From Duganella zoogloeoides (lineage in GTDB: Bacteria > Pseudomonadota > Gammaproteobacteria > Burkholderiales > Burkholderiaceae_D): 64,000 nucleotides of DNA. The translations under genes were made by a program, and so were the position numbers. A model generated the notes under the pieces. It saw nothing but the letters and a program-made list of their open reading frames with translations, did no database searches and was not told the DNA's origin. Every line of letters starts with the position of its first letter. The first letter of the stretch is position 1. The DNA lies in assembly GCF_034479515.1 (NCBI RefSeq), contig NZ_CP140152.1, positions 4,216,001 to 4,280,000 on the forward strand, given 5' to 3'. Positions 37,231-45,358 of the stretch are shown here, in pieces.

Positions 37231-38766
37231 ATGGAAACCCGCATCCTGATCTACGCTCCCACCGGCCAGGATGGACCGCTGGCGGCGCGCGTGCTGGCAC
37301 TGGCCAACCTCGACAGCCACGTGTGCGCTACCGTGGCCGAGCTGGAACAGCAGATCGAACTGGGCGTCGGCGCCGTGCTCACGGTGGAAGAGGCATTGAC
37401 GCCTGCCGGCTACAAGCTGCTGCACGACGTGGTGGCGCGCCAGCCCGACTGGTCGGATCTGCCGATCCTGCTGCTTACCCACCACGGCGCCGATTCGGCC
37501 ACCGTGCGGCGCGCGGTGGCCGGCTTGGGCAACCTGACGCTGCTCGAACGCCCGGTGCGCACGCTGACCCTGATCACGGCCCTGCAGGCGACGCTGCGCG
37601 CGCGCCACAAGCAGTACCAGGTGCGCGAGGCCGCGCGCCGCAAGGATGAATTCCTGGCCAGCCTGGGGCACGAGCTGCGCAACCCGCTGGCGCCGATCCG
37701 CACCTCGGTGTCGCTGCTCACGCATATGTATCCGGACGCGGCGCCGGTGGCGCGCATCCGCGACATGGTCGAGCGCCAGGTCAAGCTGCTCACGCGGCTG
37801 GTGGACGACCTGCTCGACGTCGCCCGCATCACGCGCGGCAAGATCAAGCTGCAAAACCAGCTGGTCGCGCTGCAGGCGGTGATGACCCACGTGAACGAAC
37901 TGTGCACGCAGGCGGCCACCGCCAAACGTATTCACGTGGCGTGGCAGCTGCCGGTCAGCGAAATCCTGCTCAATGCCGACTACGCGCGCATCGTGCAAAT
38001 TTTTGCCAACATCCTCTCCAACGCCATCAAGTTCACGCCGCAGGGCGGCCACGTGGTGGTGCGCGCGCAGGTGACGGACAACATGCTGGAGGTGTCGCTG
38101 CGCGACAGCGGCATCGGCCTGGAGCCGGAAGCGCTCTCGCGCATCTTCACCATGTTCGAGCAGGGCACCACGGTGGCCGGGCAATTCACCAGCGGTCTCG
38201 GGATCGGCCTGAGCCTGGCACGCCAGTTCGCCGAAATGCACGGCGGTTCGGTAGAAGCGTCGAGCGATGGCGTGGGCCGGGGCAGCGAGTTCGTGATCCG
38301 CCTGCCGATCGTGCACGTGAGCGAAAATCACCACCAGGAAAGCGCCCCGCTGCCCGCCCACGCCGCGCTCGACGGCAGGCGCATGCAGGTGCTGGTGGTG
38401 GACGACAACCAGGACGCCGCCGACTCGCTGGCCGCGCTGCTGGAAATCGACGGCTTCGACGTGCGCGCCGAATATGGCGGCGCGGGGGCCGTATCAGCAG
38501 TTGCCGAGCGCATCCCGGACATGATCATCATGGACCTGGGCATGCCCGGCATGGACGGCTACGAGGCGGCACGGGCAATCCGCCAGCAACCGGGCGCGGA
38601 CAAGATCCTGCTGATCGCCCTCACCGGCTGGGGCCAGAGCGACGCCCGCCGCCGCACCACAGAAGCAGGCTTCGACCATCACCTGGTCAAGCCGGTGGAA
38701 CTCGCACAGATCATTCGCCTGGCGGGGGCGCGGCATAACCGCGAGCAAGTGCAGGCGGCACGGTAG
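37231..38766 (+). CDS. Hybrid sensor histidine kinase / response regulator
   Basis: A 511-aa soluble protein starting 5 nt after the KaiC-like gene. The order is a degenerate receiver-like N-domain (METRILIYAPTGQDGPLAARV, about 1-130), HisKA with phospho-acceptor His in FLASLGHELRNPLAPIRTS, HATPase with NILSNAIKFTPQGG and GLGIGLSLARQFAEMHGG, and a C-terminal receiver with the Asp pocket VVDDNQDAAD and phospho-Asp in MIIMDLGMPGMDGYE. The tight spacing to the KaiC-like gene implies a joint complex or phosphorelay. No membrane segments, so its signal probably comes from the KaiC-like partner. Confidence 0.92.
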   Translation: METRILIYAPTGQDGPLAARVLALANLDSHVCATVAELEQQIELGVGAVLTVEEALTPAGYKLLHDVVARQPDWSDLPILLLTHHGADSATVRRAVAGLGNLTLLERPVRTLTLITALQATLRARHKQYQVREAARRKDEFLASLGHELRNPLAPIRTSVSLLTHMYPDAAPVARIRDMVERQVKLLTRLVDDLLDVARITRGKIKLQNQLVALQAVMTHVNELCTQAATAKRIHVAWQLPVSEILLNADYARIVQIFANILSNAIKFTPQGGHVVVRAQVTDNMLEVSLRDSGIGLEPEALSRIFTMFEQGTTVAGQFTSGLGIGLSLARQFAEMHGGSVEASSDGVGRGSEFVIRLPIVHVSENHHQESAPLPAHAALDGRRMQVLVVDDNQDAADSLAALLEIDGFDVRAEYGGAGAVSAVAERIPDMIIMDLGMPGMDGYEAARAIRQQPGADKILLIALTGWGQSDARRRTTEAGFDHHLVKPVELAQIIRLAGARHNREQVQAAR

Positions 38767-38784
38767 GCCCCTGCATCAAGTTCC

Positions 38785-40704
38785 CTACTTCCAGTCTCCA
38801 CGCAACGCCGCCACATCGGCCCGCAACCCATCGGGCGTGACGTCCTGCGGCGACACCGGTTGGCCAACGGCCAGCGCGAGTTTCGAGCGCAGGCCGGCGT
38901 GGAAGGCGCGGCCGAAGATGTTTTCCTTGTTGCGGCTCAGCAGGTGAGTCCACAGGCCGCGCAGCGCCATCGGGATCACCGGCACTTGCGAGCGCTCGAT
39001 GATCTTGGCGATGCCGCCCTTGAACGGGTTGATCTCGCCGTCGCGCGTCAACTGCCCTTCCGGGAAGATGCAGACAATTTCGCCTTCGTGCAGTGCCTGG
39101 GCGATGTCGATGTAGGCTTTTTCCATCAGCCACGGATCTTCCTTGGCCGGCGCAATCGGGATCGCGCGCGCGGTGCGGAAGATCCAGCCCAGGAACGGCG
39201 TCTTGAAGATGCGGTGGTCCATCACGAAGCGGATCGGGCGCGGGGCGATGGCGCCGATCACCAGCGCATCGACATAGCTGACGTGGTTACACACGAGGAC
39301 CGCCGCGCCTTCGGCCGGAATGCGCTCGGCGTTTACCGTGTGCACGCGGTGCACGGTGTGGATCAGCAGCCAGGCCAGGAAGCGCATCAGGAATTCCGGC
39401 ACCAGCGAGAAGATATAGATTGCCACCAGCGCGTTGAGCAGGGCCGTGACCAGGAACAGCTGCGGGATCGTCAAGCCCTGGCCCAGCAGCACGATCGCCA
39501 TGCCGGCCGCCGCCACCATGAACAAGGCGTTGAGGATGTTCATGCCGGCGATGGTGCGCGAGATGTGGGCGGGATCGGCGCGCAGCTGGATCAGCGCGAA
39601 CAGCGGCACGATGAAAAAGCCGCCGAACATGCCGATCATCAGAAAGTCGAACAGGATGCGCCAGATGCCGGGCTGCGCCAGCAGGGTCATCACGTCGGCC
39701 GACGTGCCGGCCAGCGCGGCGCCACTGACGGCGAACGCATTGCTGGCAAAGTAGAGGTCGGCGCCAAAGATGGTCAGGCCGATCGAGCCGAACGGCACCA
39801 GGCCTATCTCCACCTTGGCGCCCGACAACCGCTCGCACAGCAGCGAGCCCGATCCCACGCCCAGCGAAAACACGGTGAGCAGCATCACGAACGCGCCGTG
39901 GTCGCCGTGCAGGTAATCCTTGGAATACACGGGCAGTTGCGCCAACAGGACTGCGCCATAAAACCAGAACCACGAGTTGCCCAGCATCGACTGGAACACC
40001 ACCCGGTTCTTGCTCGAGAAACGCAGGTTGCGCACCGATTCGCCGACGAAATTCCAGCTCACCTTCAGTTCGGGCGCCGGCGCCGGCGAGGCTGGAATCC
40101 GGTAGCTGGCCAGCAAACCGACGACCGCCACGAAGATGGTGGCGCCGGCCTCGAAGTACAGGCCATGCGGCTGCATCACCACCAGCACCGCACCGAGAAT
40201 TTCGCCGGCCAGGATGCCGACGAACGTACCCATTTCGGTCACGCCGTTACCGCCGATCAGTTCTTCCTTTTTCAGGTGCTGCGGCAGGTAAGCATATTTG
40301 ACGGGGCCGAACAGCGTGGAATGGATACCCATGCCCACCACTGCAGCGACCAGCAACCACAAATGGTGGGTCATCCAGCCGATGCCGGCGACCAGCATGA
40401 TGGCCACTTCCAGCCACTTCACGCAGCGCGTCAGGCCCGCCTTGTCAAACTTGTCGGCCAGTTGGCCGGCGGTGGCGGAAAACAGCACATAGGGGAGGAT
40501 AAACAGGCCGGGGATCAGGTTGGTCACCAGCGACGGCGCCAAGGTGGTCCAGCTGAGCGCATCGAAAGTGATGACGACGATCAGCGCAGTCTTGAACAGG
40601 TTGTCGTTGAAAGCACCGAGGAATTGGGTCCAGAAGAAAGGAGCGAAGCGACGTTGCTTCAGCAGGGAAAACTGGTTGGGCTGGCTCGGGTTGGGCTGGC
40701 TCAT
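38785..40704 (-). CDS. MFS transporter (LplT-like) fused to a PlsC-type acyltransferase
   Basis: A 639-aa fusion. Residues 1-430 form a 12-helix MFS transporter (FFWTQFLGAFNDNLFKTALIVV), like the lysophospholipid flippase LplT. Residues 440-639 are an acyltransferase with NHVSYVDALVIG (HX4D) and FPEGQLTRDGEINPFKGG. Together they would bring lysophospholipid inward and re-acylate it. In many bacteria a third acyl-ACP synthetase domain (as in Aas) follows; here the protein ends after PlsC. It is convergent with the histidine kinase gene. Confidence 0.9.
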   Translation of the reverse strand: MSQPNPSQPNQFSLLKQRRFAPFFWTQFLGAFNDNLFKTALIVVITFDALSWTTLAPSLVTNLIPGLFILPYVLFSATAGQLADKFDKAGLTRCVKWLEVAIMLVAGIGWMTHHLWLLVAAVVGMGIHSTLFGPVKYAYLPQHLKKEELIGGNGVTEMGTFVGILAGEILGAVLVVMQPHGLYFEAGATIFVAVVGLLASYRIPASPAPAPELKVSWNFVGESVRNLRFSSKNRVVFQSMLGNSWFWFYGAVLLAQLPVYSKDYLHGDHGAFVMLLTVFSLGVGSGSLLCERLSGAKVEIGLVPFGSIGLTIFGADLYFASNAFAVSGAALAGTSADVMTLLAQPGIWRILFDFLMIGMFGGFFIVPLFALIQLRADPAHISRTIAGMNILNALFMVAAAGMAIVLLGQGLTIPQLFLVTALLNALVAIYIFSLVPEFLMRFLAWLLIHTVHRVHTVNAERIPAEGAAVLVCNHVSYVDALVIGAIAPRPIRFVMDHRIFKTPFLGWIFRTARAIPIAPAKEDPWLMEKAYIDIAQALHEGEIVCIFPEGQLTRDGEINPFKGGIAKIIERSQVPVIPMALRGLWTHLLSRNKENIFGRAFHAGLRSKLALAVGQPVSPQDVTPDGLRADVAALRGDWK

Positions 40705-40814
40705 AGGGCGCGGGTCCGTTCGTGTAAGTTCCAGGGTGAGCGGATTATACCCGCAGGCCGGCGTGCCTCGGCATGCGATTAGGCAACTTTAGCGGTGAGC
40801 AATTGAGGATTAGG

Positions 40815-41120
40815 TCAGGCTTTTTGCGGCTTGCCGCGTTGCAGCCACAGATCGACATGCGGCAAAGCCAGCCACACTACCGCCATGCCACCCAGCACGA
40901 TGCCCAGGCCCGGTCCGATGCCGTAGTCTTCGGTAGCAGCGGCCAGCGCGCCGGTGGCCAGCGGTACCGACAACCAGCGCAGGAACTTGGCCCGGCCCAG
41001 CGCCGCCGGCCACAGGCGTTGGCGCGGCGCGGCCAGGTACAGGCACAGCGCTGCCAGTGCCGCCGTGAAAGCAGACGCCAGCGCACAATTGAGCATCGAG
41101 ACGATTTCCATGCTTGCCAT
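40815..41120 (-). CDS. DUF3325 membrane protein, iron-regulated
   Basis: A 101-aa protein with three hydrophobic segments, fitting DUF3325. The core is MLNCALASAFTAALAALCLYLA, WLSVPLATGALAAATEDYG and GLGIVLGGMAVVWLALPHVDLW. DUF3325 genes usually end siderophore-receptor operons with PepSY and DUF3649 genes. None of these is adjacent here, yet two Fur boxes stand directly upstream, supporting an iron-uptake role. The longer frame from 41160 would start inside the first Fur box. Confidence 0.78.
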   Translation of the reverse strand: MASMEIVSMLNCALASAFTAALAALCLYLAAPRQRLWPAALGRAKFLRWLSVPLATGALAAATEDYGIGPGLGIVLGGMAVVWLALPHVDLWLQRGKPQKA

Positions 41121-41139
41121 ACCTCACCCCTTGATTCCG

Positions 41140-41189
41140 ATGAGAACAATTCTCATTCATTGAATCTTAAATGAGAATCGTTTTCATTT
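41140..41189 (-). promoter_or_regulatory. Two Fur boxes before the DUF3325 gene
   Basis: ATGAGAACAATTCTCAT (41140-41156) and AAATGAGAATCGTTTTCATT (41169-41188) are both close to the Fur consensus GATAATGATAATCATTATC and are palindromic. They lie 20-70 bp upstream of the DUF3325 start, so iron starvation should induce it. Confidence 0.75.
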
Positions 41190-41243
41190 CAAGCGGAGAT
41201 TTGATGGGAGTGTCTGCCAGCTAACATTGGTCAACGTCGGACG

Positions 41244-41278
41244 AAAAAAAGGCCGGGTCTGGTGACAGACCCGGCCTT
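41244..41278 (-). terminator. Intrinsic terminator of the ribBA-ribH-nusB operon
   Basis: Read leftward, AAGGCCGGGTCTG and CAGACCCGGCCTT pair as a 13-bp perfect stem around a 4-nt loop, followed by seven T residues. It lies 30 nt after the nusB stop. Confidence 0.92.
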
Positions 41279-41307
41279 CTCGATGCATGCTGCGCACCAG
41301 GGTGCGA

Positions 41308-41778
41308 TCAGCGCTTCTTGTCGCCTGCCACTTCATCGGCACGCAGCTTCGGCGCCAATTTGTCGAGCACACCGTTGACGTACTTGTGACCGTCGATACC
41401 GCCAAACGACTTGGTCAGTTCAACAGCTTCGTTGATCACCACGCGGTAAGGGATTTCGAGGTTGTTTTTCAGCTCGTAGGCACCGATCAGCAGCACCGCG
41501 TGCTCGATCGGCGACAGCTCGTTGATGCCGCGATCGACCAGCGGCGCAAACGTTTCGCGCAGTGCCACGGAGTCCTGGATCGCACCGTACAGCAGCTTGG
41601 TGAAATGCTCGGCATCGGCCTTGTCGAAGCCGTGGGCGGCGCGGATGTTGTTGACGACCGTCGTAGCCGGTTCGTTGTTCAGCAGCCACTGGTACAGGCC
41701 CTGCAGCGCGAACTCGCGCGCGCGGTGGCGCGGGGTGCGGTTCTTGCTGGGGTTGGCGTGTAGGCTTTTATCTGTCAT
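41308..41778 (-). CDS. nusB: Transcription antitermination factor NusB
   Basis: A 156-aa all-helical RNA-binding protein of standard length. Conserved family segments are RHRAREFALQGLYQWLL, ERGINELSPIEHAVLLIGAYEL-like text (RGINELSPIEHAVL is visible) and PYRVVINEAVELTKSFGGIDGHKYVNGVLDK. NusB binds boxA with NusE to protect rRNA transcription from Rho. It is the last gene of the riboflavin unit, the common order ribH-nusB. Confidence 0.96.
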   Translation of the reverse strand: MTDKSLHANPSKNRTPRHRAREFALQGLYQWLLNNEPATTVVNNIRAAHGFDKADAEHFTKLLYGAIQDSVALRETFAPLVDRGINELSPIEHAVLLIGAYELKNNLEIPYRVVINEAVELTKSFGGIDGHKYVNGVLDKLAPKLRADEVAGDKKR

Positions 41779-41804
41779 GGGGTTACCTGTTAATGAAGAG
41801 CGAC

Positions 41805-42293
41805 TTATTCGTCGTCGCCCTGGTCCTGATTGAGTTCTTCGAGGGCGATGGTCAGATTGGCCATTTCCACTGCCACGCGGGCGGCGTCGGTGCCTTTTTC
41901 GACCATGCGCACTTCCGCCTGTTCATCGGTTTCAGTGGTGAGAATGGCGTTGGCGATCGGGATGCCGTAGTCGAGGCCGATGCGGGTGATACCGGCGCCC
42001 GACTCGTTCGAGACCAGCTCGAAGTGGTACGTCTCGCCACGGATCACGGCGCCCAGGGCGATCAGCGCGTCGAACTGCTGCGACTCGGCCATTTTTTGCA
42101 GCACCAGCGGCACTTCCAGCGCGCCGGGCACGGTCACGTGCAGGACGTCTTCGTCTTCCACGCCCAGGCGTTTCAGTTCTGCCAGGCAGGACGACAGCAG
42201 GCCGTGGCCGATGTCTTCGTTAAAACGGGCTTGAACGATGCCGACACGCAGGCCGTCGCCGTTCAGGTTGGTATCGTAGCTTCCTACGGTCAT
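41805..42293 (-). CDS. ribH: 6,7-dimethyl-8-ribityllumazine synthase
   Basis: A 162-aa lumazine synthase, joining the ribityl pyrimidine with dihydroxybutanone phosphate. Motifs: [52 protein letters not shown] (the catalytic His region) and [15 protein letters not shown]. These enzymes form pentamers or icosahedral shells. It is 20 nt after ribBA and 26 nt before nusB. Confidence 0.96.
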   Translation of the reverse strand: MTVGSYDTNLNGDGLRVGIVQARFNEDIGHGLLSSCLAELKRLGVEDEDVLHVTVPGALEVPLVLQKMAESQQFDALIALGAVIRGETYHFELVSNESGAGITRIGLDYGIPIANAILTTETDEQAEVRMVEKGTDAARVAVEMANLTIALEELNQDQGDDE

Positions 42294-42313
42294 GATGAGC
42301 CTCTTTAATCAGG

Positions 42314-43423
42314 TTAGTTGGGTTTGGCCAGGTAGCCGGTCACTTCCAGGTCGAAGCCCGTCATCGACGGCATCTTGCGCGGGCTGGCCAGCAGTTGCAT
42401 TTTGCACACGCCGACTTCGCGCAGGATTTGCGCGCCAATACCGTAGCTGCGCAGGTCCATGCTGGCCGCGCGGCCTTTCGGCTTGGTTTCCGGTTTGTCG
42501 AGGGCGGCAAATTGCGAGAAGAACTGCTCGGCGGTTTCTTCGCAATTGAGCAGCACGATCACGCCGCTATCGGCAGCCTTGACCGCTGCCAGCGACGACG
42601 ACAGGTTCCACGAGTGGGTGGTCGCTTCCGATTCCAGCACGTCGAGGATGGAGACGGGCTGGTGCACGCGCACCAGGGTGTCCTTGTCTTTTTCGATCTC
42701 ACCGTGCACCAGCGCCAGGTGGGCCGAACCGCTCGGCTTGTCGCGGTATGCAATCATGCGGAACTGGCCTTGCGCCGTGTTCAACTGGCGCTCGCCCACC
42801 TTTTCCACCAGCGACTCGTTGCGGCTGCGGTACTGGATCAGGTCGGCGATGGTGCCGATCTTGAGGTTGTGTTCCTTGGCAAATTCCAGCAGATCCGGCA
42901 GACGCGCCATGGTGCCGTCGTCCTTCATGATCTCGCAGATCACCGAGGCAGGCGTGAGGCCGGCCATGGCGGTCAGGTCGCAACCGGCTTCGGTGTGACC
43001 AGCACGCATCAGCACGCCGCCTTTTTGCGCCTTGAGCGGGAAGATATGGCCCGGCTGCACGATATCGATGGCCTTGGCATCCTTGGCCACGGCCACGGCA
43101 ATGGTCTTGGCGCGGTCGGCAGCCGAGATGCCCGTGGTTACGCCTTCAGCCGCTTCGATCGACACCGTGAAATTGGTGCCAAAGGCGGTGCCGTTACGCG
43201 ACGACATCATCGACAGCTCGAGCAGGTCGCAGCGTTCCTCGGTCAGCGTGAGGCACACCAGGCCGCGCGCATACTTGACCATGAAGTTGATGGCTTCCGG
43301 CGTGACGAAGTCCGCCGCGAGCACCAGGTCACCTTCGTTTTCCCGGTCTTCTTCATCGACCAGGATCACCATGCGGCCAGCGCGCAATTCGGCGACGATT
43401 TCTTCGGTGCTGGAAATTGACAT
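42314..43423 (-). CDS. ribBA: Bifunctional RibBA (DHBP synthase / GTP cyclohydrolase II-like)
   Basis: A 369-aa fusion. The N-half is 3,4-dihydroxy-2-butanone 4-phosphate synthase with DEEDRENEGDLVLAADFVTP, GHIFPLKAQKGGVLMRAGHTEA. The C-half should be GTP cyclohydrolase II but lacks the three-cysteine zinc motif (CxxDxFxSxRCDC); the corresponding stretch reads ESEATTHSWNLSSSLAAVK. Such RibBA forms, with a dead RibA half, are common in betaproteobacteria. ATG 43423 (MSISSTEE) is chosen because AAGGATT precedes it and it matches the family N-terminus. No FMN riboswitch is evident upstream. Confidence 0.92.
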   Translation of the reverse strand: MSISSTEEIVAELRAGRMVILVDEEDRENEGDLVLAADFVTPEAINFMVKYARGLVCLTLTEERCDLLELSMMSSRNGTAFGTNFTVSIEAAEGVTTGISAADRAKTIAVAVAKDAKAIDIVQPGHIFPLKAQKGGVLMRAGHTEAGCDLTAMAGLTPASVICEIMKDDGTMARLPDLLEFAKEHNLKIGTIADLIQYRSRNESLVEKVGERQLNTAQGQFRMIAYRDKPSGSAHLALVHGEIEKDKDTLVRVHQPVSILDVLESEATTHSWNLSSSLAAVKAADSGVIVLLNCEETAEQFFSQFAALDKPETKPKGRAASMDLRSYGIGAQILREVGVCKMQLLASPRKMPSMTGFDLEVTGYLAKPN

Positions 43424-43561
43424 TTTTAATCCTTGGGAGCTAATGCGAGAATAACCCGCTATTTTAATGGATTTACGGCACTCCCACCGCAAAAGCCCAC
43501 TTTTATCCTCGGGCTGCCAGCTCGATGCTTTTCTTTTCGAAAATATTCTGTGACATCGCGA

Positions 43562-43594
43562 GGCAATTTATCGCTTACGCGAGACGATATTGCC
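43562..43594. repeat. Inverted repeat in the ribBA / cytochrome c divergent region
   Basis: GGCAAT-TT-ATCG and CGAT-ATTGCC face each other across 11 bp. It is the only clear symmetric element in 43424-43645 and may be an operator for either divergent gene. Confidence 0.35.
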
Positions 43595-43645
43595 CTACGG
43601 CAGCAGTTGTGCGCGTAAGATTGATCCGGCCACATGGAGACATCG

Positions 43646-44089
43646 ATGCCTTTTAGCCCGCCCACCTGCTTGGTCCTGTGCCTGATTTTTTCGGTGCAGC
43701 AGGCGCACGCCCAGGGCGCTGCAGCGATCAAGCAGGGCCAGCGGCTGTGGCAGCAGCGCTGCACCGACTGTCACGCGCTCGACACCGACGAGACCGGCCC
43801 GCGCCATCGCGGCGTATTCGGCCGCCGTGCCGGCAGCATCAAAGGCTACGATTACTCGCGCGCGCTCAAGCGTTCGCAGGTGACGTGGGACGCCCGGTCG
43901 CTCGACCGCTGGCTGACCGATCCAGAACAGTTCATTCCGGGGCAGAACATGGATTTCAAGGTGAGCAATGCAGCCGAGCGGGCTGCGCTGATTGCTTATT
44001 TGCAAAGCTTGTCTGCGCCGGGTGTGGGCAAACCTTTTACGCAACCGGTGCAAACGCCGCGTGCAGCGCCAGGTAGGCAGCGCCAATGA
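43646..44089 (+). CDS. Small periplasmic class I c-type cytochrome
   Basis: A 147-aa protein with signal peptide MPFSPPTCLVLCLIFSVQQAHA and a haem motif CTDCH. GPRHRGVFGRRAGSIKGYDYS and a distal methionine in FIPGQNMDFKVS fit the mitochondrial-like cytochrome c subgroup. It is a soluble electron carrier. ATG 43646 is favoured over 43634 because GGAG lies 6 nt before it and it starts directly at the signal peptide. Its end overlaps the convergent ROK gene by 53 bp. Confidence 0.88.
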   Translation: MPFSPPTCLVLCLIFSVQQAHAQGAAAIKQGQRLWQQRCTDCHALDTDETGPRHRGVFGRRAGSIKGYDYSRALKRSQVTWDARSLDRWLTDPEQFIPGQNMDFKVSNAAERAALIAYLQSLSAPGVGKPFTQPVQTPRAAPGRQRQ

Positions 44090-45266
44090 CATTGGCGTCC
44101 ACGCCAACCTCGCCTGCCAACACCGGCGGACGGTCGACGCCCGACCAGTCGTAGCGCGTCAGCGCCGTTTCCACCTGCGCAAGCAGCAGCGCCAGCAAAC
44201 CGCGCCCGAGCTTGCCATCGACGATCACCGCGTCCAGATCGACCATGCAGGCTGCGTTGCAGACAGCGTAAGCCAACGCGTCAGCTGCTTCGTTCGCCCA
44301 AGCCTGCGTGAAGCCGGACCAAGGCGCTGCGAGGGCGCGTTCGTCGCGCGCGGCGTCCACGTCGAGGCCAGCCTCTGTATAGCGCTGTTCGAGCATCGCC
44401 AGCGATGCTACGCTGAGCAACTGCGCTGGCAACCCGCCTCGTTCTCCCGGTCCGCTCTGTCTGCCCACCCCGTTTGATCCGTTTGATCCGTTTGATCCGC
44501 TTGATGCGCCTCGTTCGCCTGCGGCCGACCGCAGCGGCATGGAGCCGAGGGCACCGGCGTTGCCATGCGCACCGCAGTGGGGGCGGCCGCCCAACACCAG
44601 GCTTCCGCCAGCCAGGGCGTCAAGATACACATACAGATAATCAGGCAAATCGCGACCGCGACCGGCCAGCAGTTCGGCCACACAGGCAGCGGCGGTATCT
44701 TTGGCGAAAACCACCGGCAGCGTCGTCATCGCCTGCAAACGGGCGCGGATATCGACATTGGCCCACTCCCTGGCCTGCTCTGGCATCTGCCCCAGCAACT
44801 GGTGCCAGGTGCCCAGCGCCAGCGGCGCAGCGACTCCAATGCCGCACAACCGCGCCGCCCCGCTCGCGCCAAGTTGGGCAACAATGGCATCGAGTTGACT
44901 GGCGATGGCAGCAAACACTGCATCTACTTCGGGGTGCGGATAGACCACCTCGGCGCGAAAGCGCGCTTGGCCAGTCAGATCAAGCAGCATCACTTCCAGG
45001 CTGCGCCGGCCGATATGGATGCCGATCGCGTAGGCGCCGTCGGGGTTGAGCGCGATCGGCTGCGACGGCTGCCCTACTCTGCCGCGCACGGCTTCGAGCT
45101 TGCGCACCAGTTTTTCGTCGAGCAGCCGGTTGATGATGACCGAGGCGCTCTGGCTGCTGAGTTCAGTCGCGCGCGCCAGGTCGGCCTTGGCCAAGCTGCC
45201 AAGCCGACGCAGATGATGCAGCATGAGCCGTTCGTTGGGGCCAAGCGCGCGCAGGTTCGATGACAT
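44037..45266 (-). CDS. ROK-family transcriptional regulator (NagC/XylR-like)
   Basis: A 409-aa protein. An N-terminal winged helix (NERLMLHHLRRLGSLAKADLARATELSSQSASVIINRLLDEKLV, in pieces, residues 10-60) precedes a ROK sugar-kinase-like domain (GAYAIGIHIGRRSLEVMLLDLTG). The usual ROK zinc cysteines (CxCGxxGC) are replaced by HCGAHGNAGALG. Where that motif should continue there is a low-complexity SGSNGSNGSNG insert encoded by 9-bp repeats (near 44465-44510). It is divergent from the SemiSWEET sugar transporter gene and from a near-perfect palindrome. Confidence 0.85.
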   Translation of the reverse strand: MSSNLRALGPNERLMLHHLRRLGSLAKADLARATELSSQSASVIINRLLDEKLVRKLEAVRGRVGQPSQPIALNPDGAYAIGIHIGRRSLEVMLLDLTGQARFRAEVVYPHPEVDAVFAAIASQLDAIVAQLGASGAARLCGIGVAAPLALGTWHQLLGQMPEQAREWANVDIRARLQAMTTLPVVFAKDTAAACVAELLAGRGRDLPDYLYVYLDALAGGSLVLGGRPHCGAHGNAGALGSMPLRSAAGERGASSGSNGSNGSNGVGRQSGPGERGGLPAQLLSVASLAMLEQRYTEAGLDVDAARDERALAAPWSGFTQAWANEAADALAYAVCNAACMVDLDAVIVDGKLGRGLLALLLAQVETALTRYDWSGVDRPPVLAGEVGVDANVIGAAYLALHAAFAPVA

Positions 45267-45317
45267 GGGGATAGCGGAACAGGTTGCCGGAGATTTTGTA
45301 GTATAGTTTTCCTTTAA

Positions 45318-45342
45318 TTAATAAATCAAGTTGACTTATTAA
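45318..45342. promoter_or_regulatory. 25-bp palindromic operator between ROK regulator and SemiSWEET
   Basis: TTAATAAATCAA (45318-45329), one G, then TTGACTTATTAA (45331-45342) form a palindrome with one mismatch pair. Its AT-rich, wide symmetry resembles operators of NagC/XylR-type ROK repressors. It is 16 bp from the SemiSWEET start and 51 bp from the ROK start, so it could control both. Confidence 0.7.
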
Positions 45343-45358
45343 TCCAAAAGGAAAAACC

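Noticed and set aside
43424..43645. Possible FMN riboswitch before ribBA
   Set aside because: The conserved RFN segments are not recognisable on the minus strand. Only a simple inverted repeat is present.
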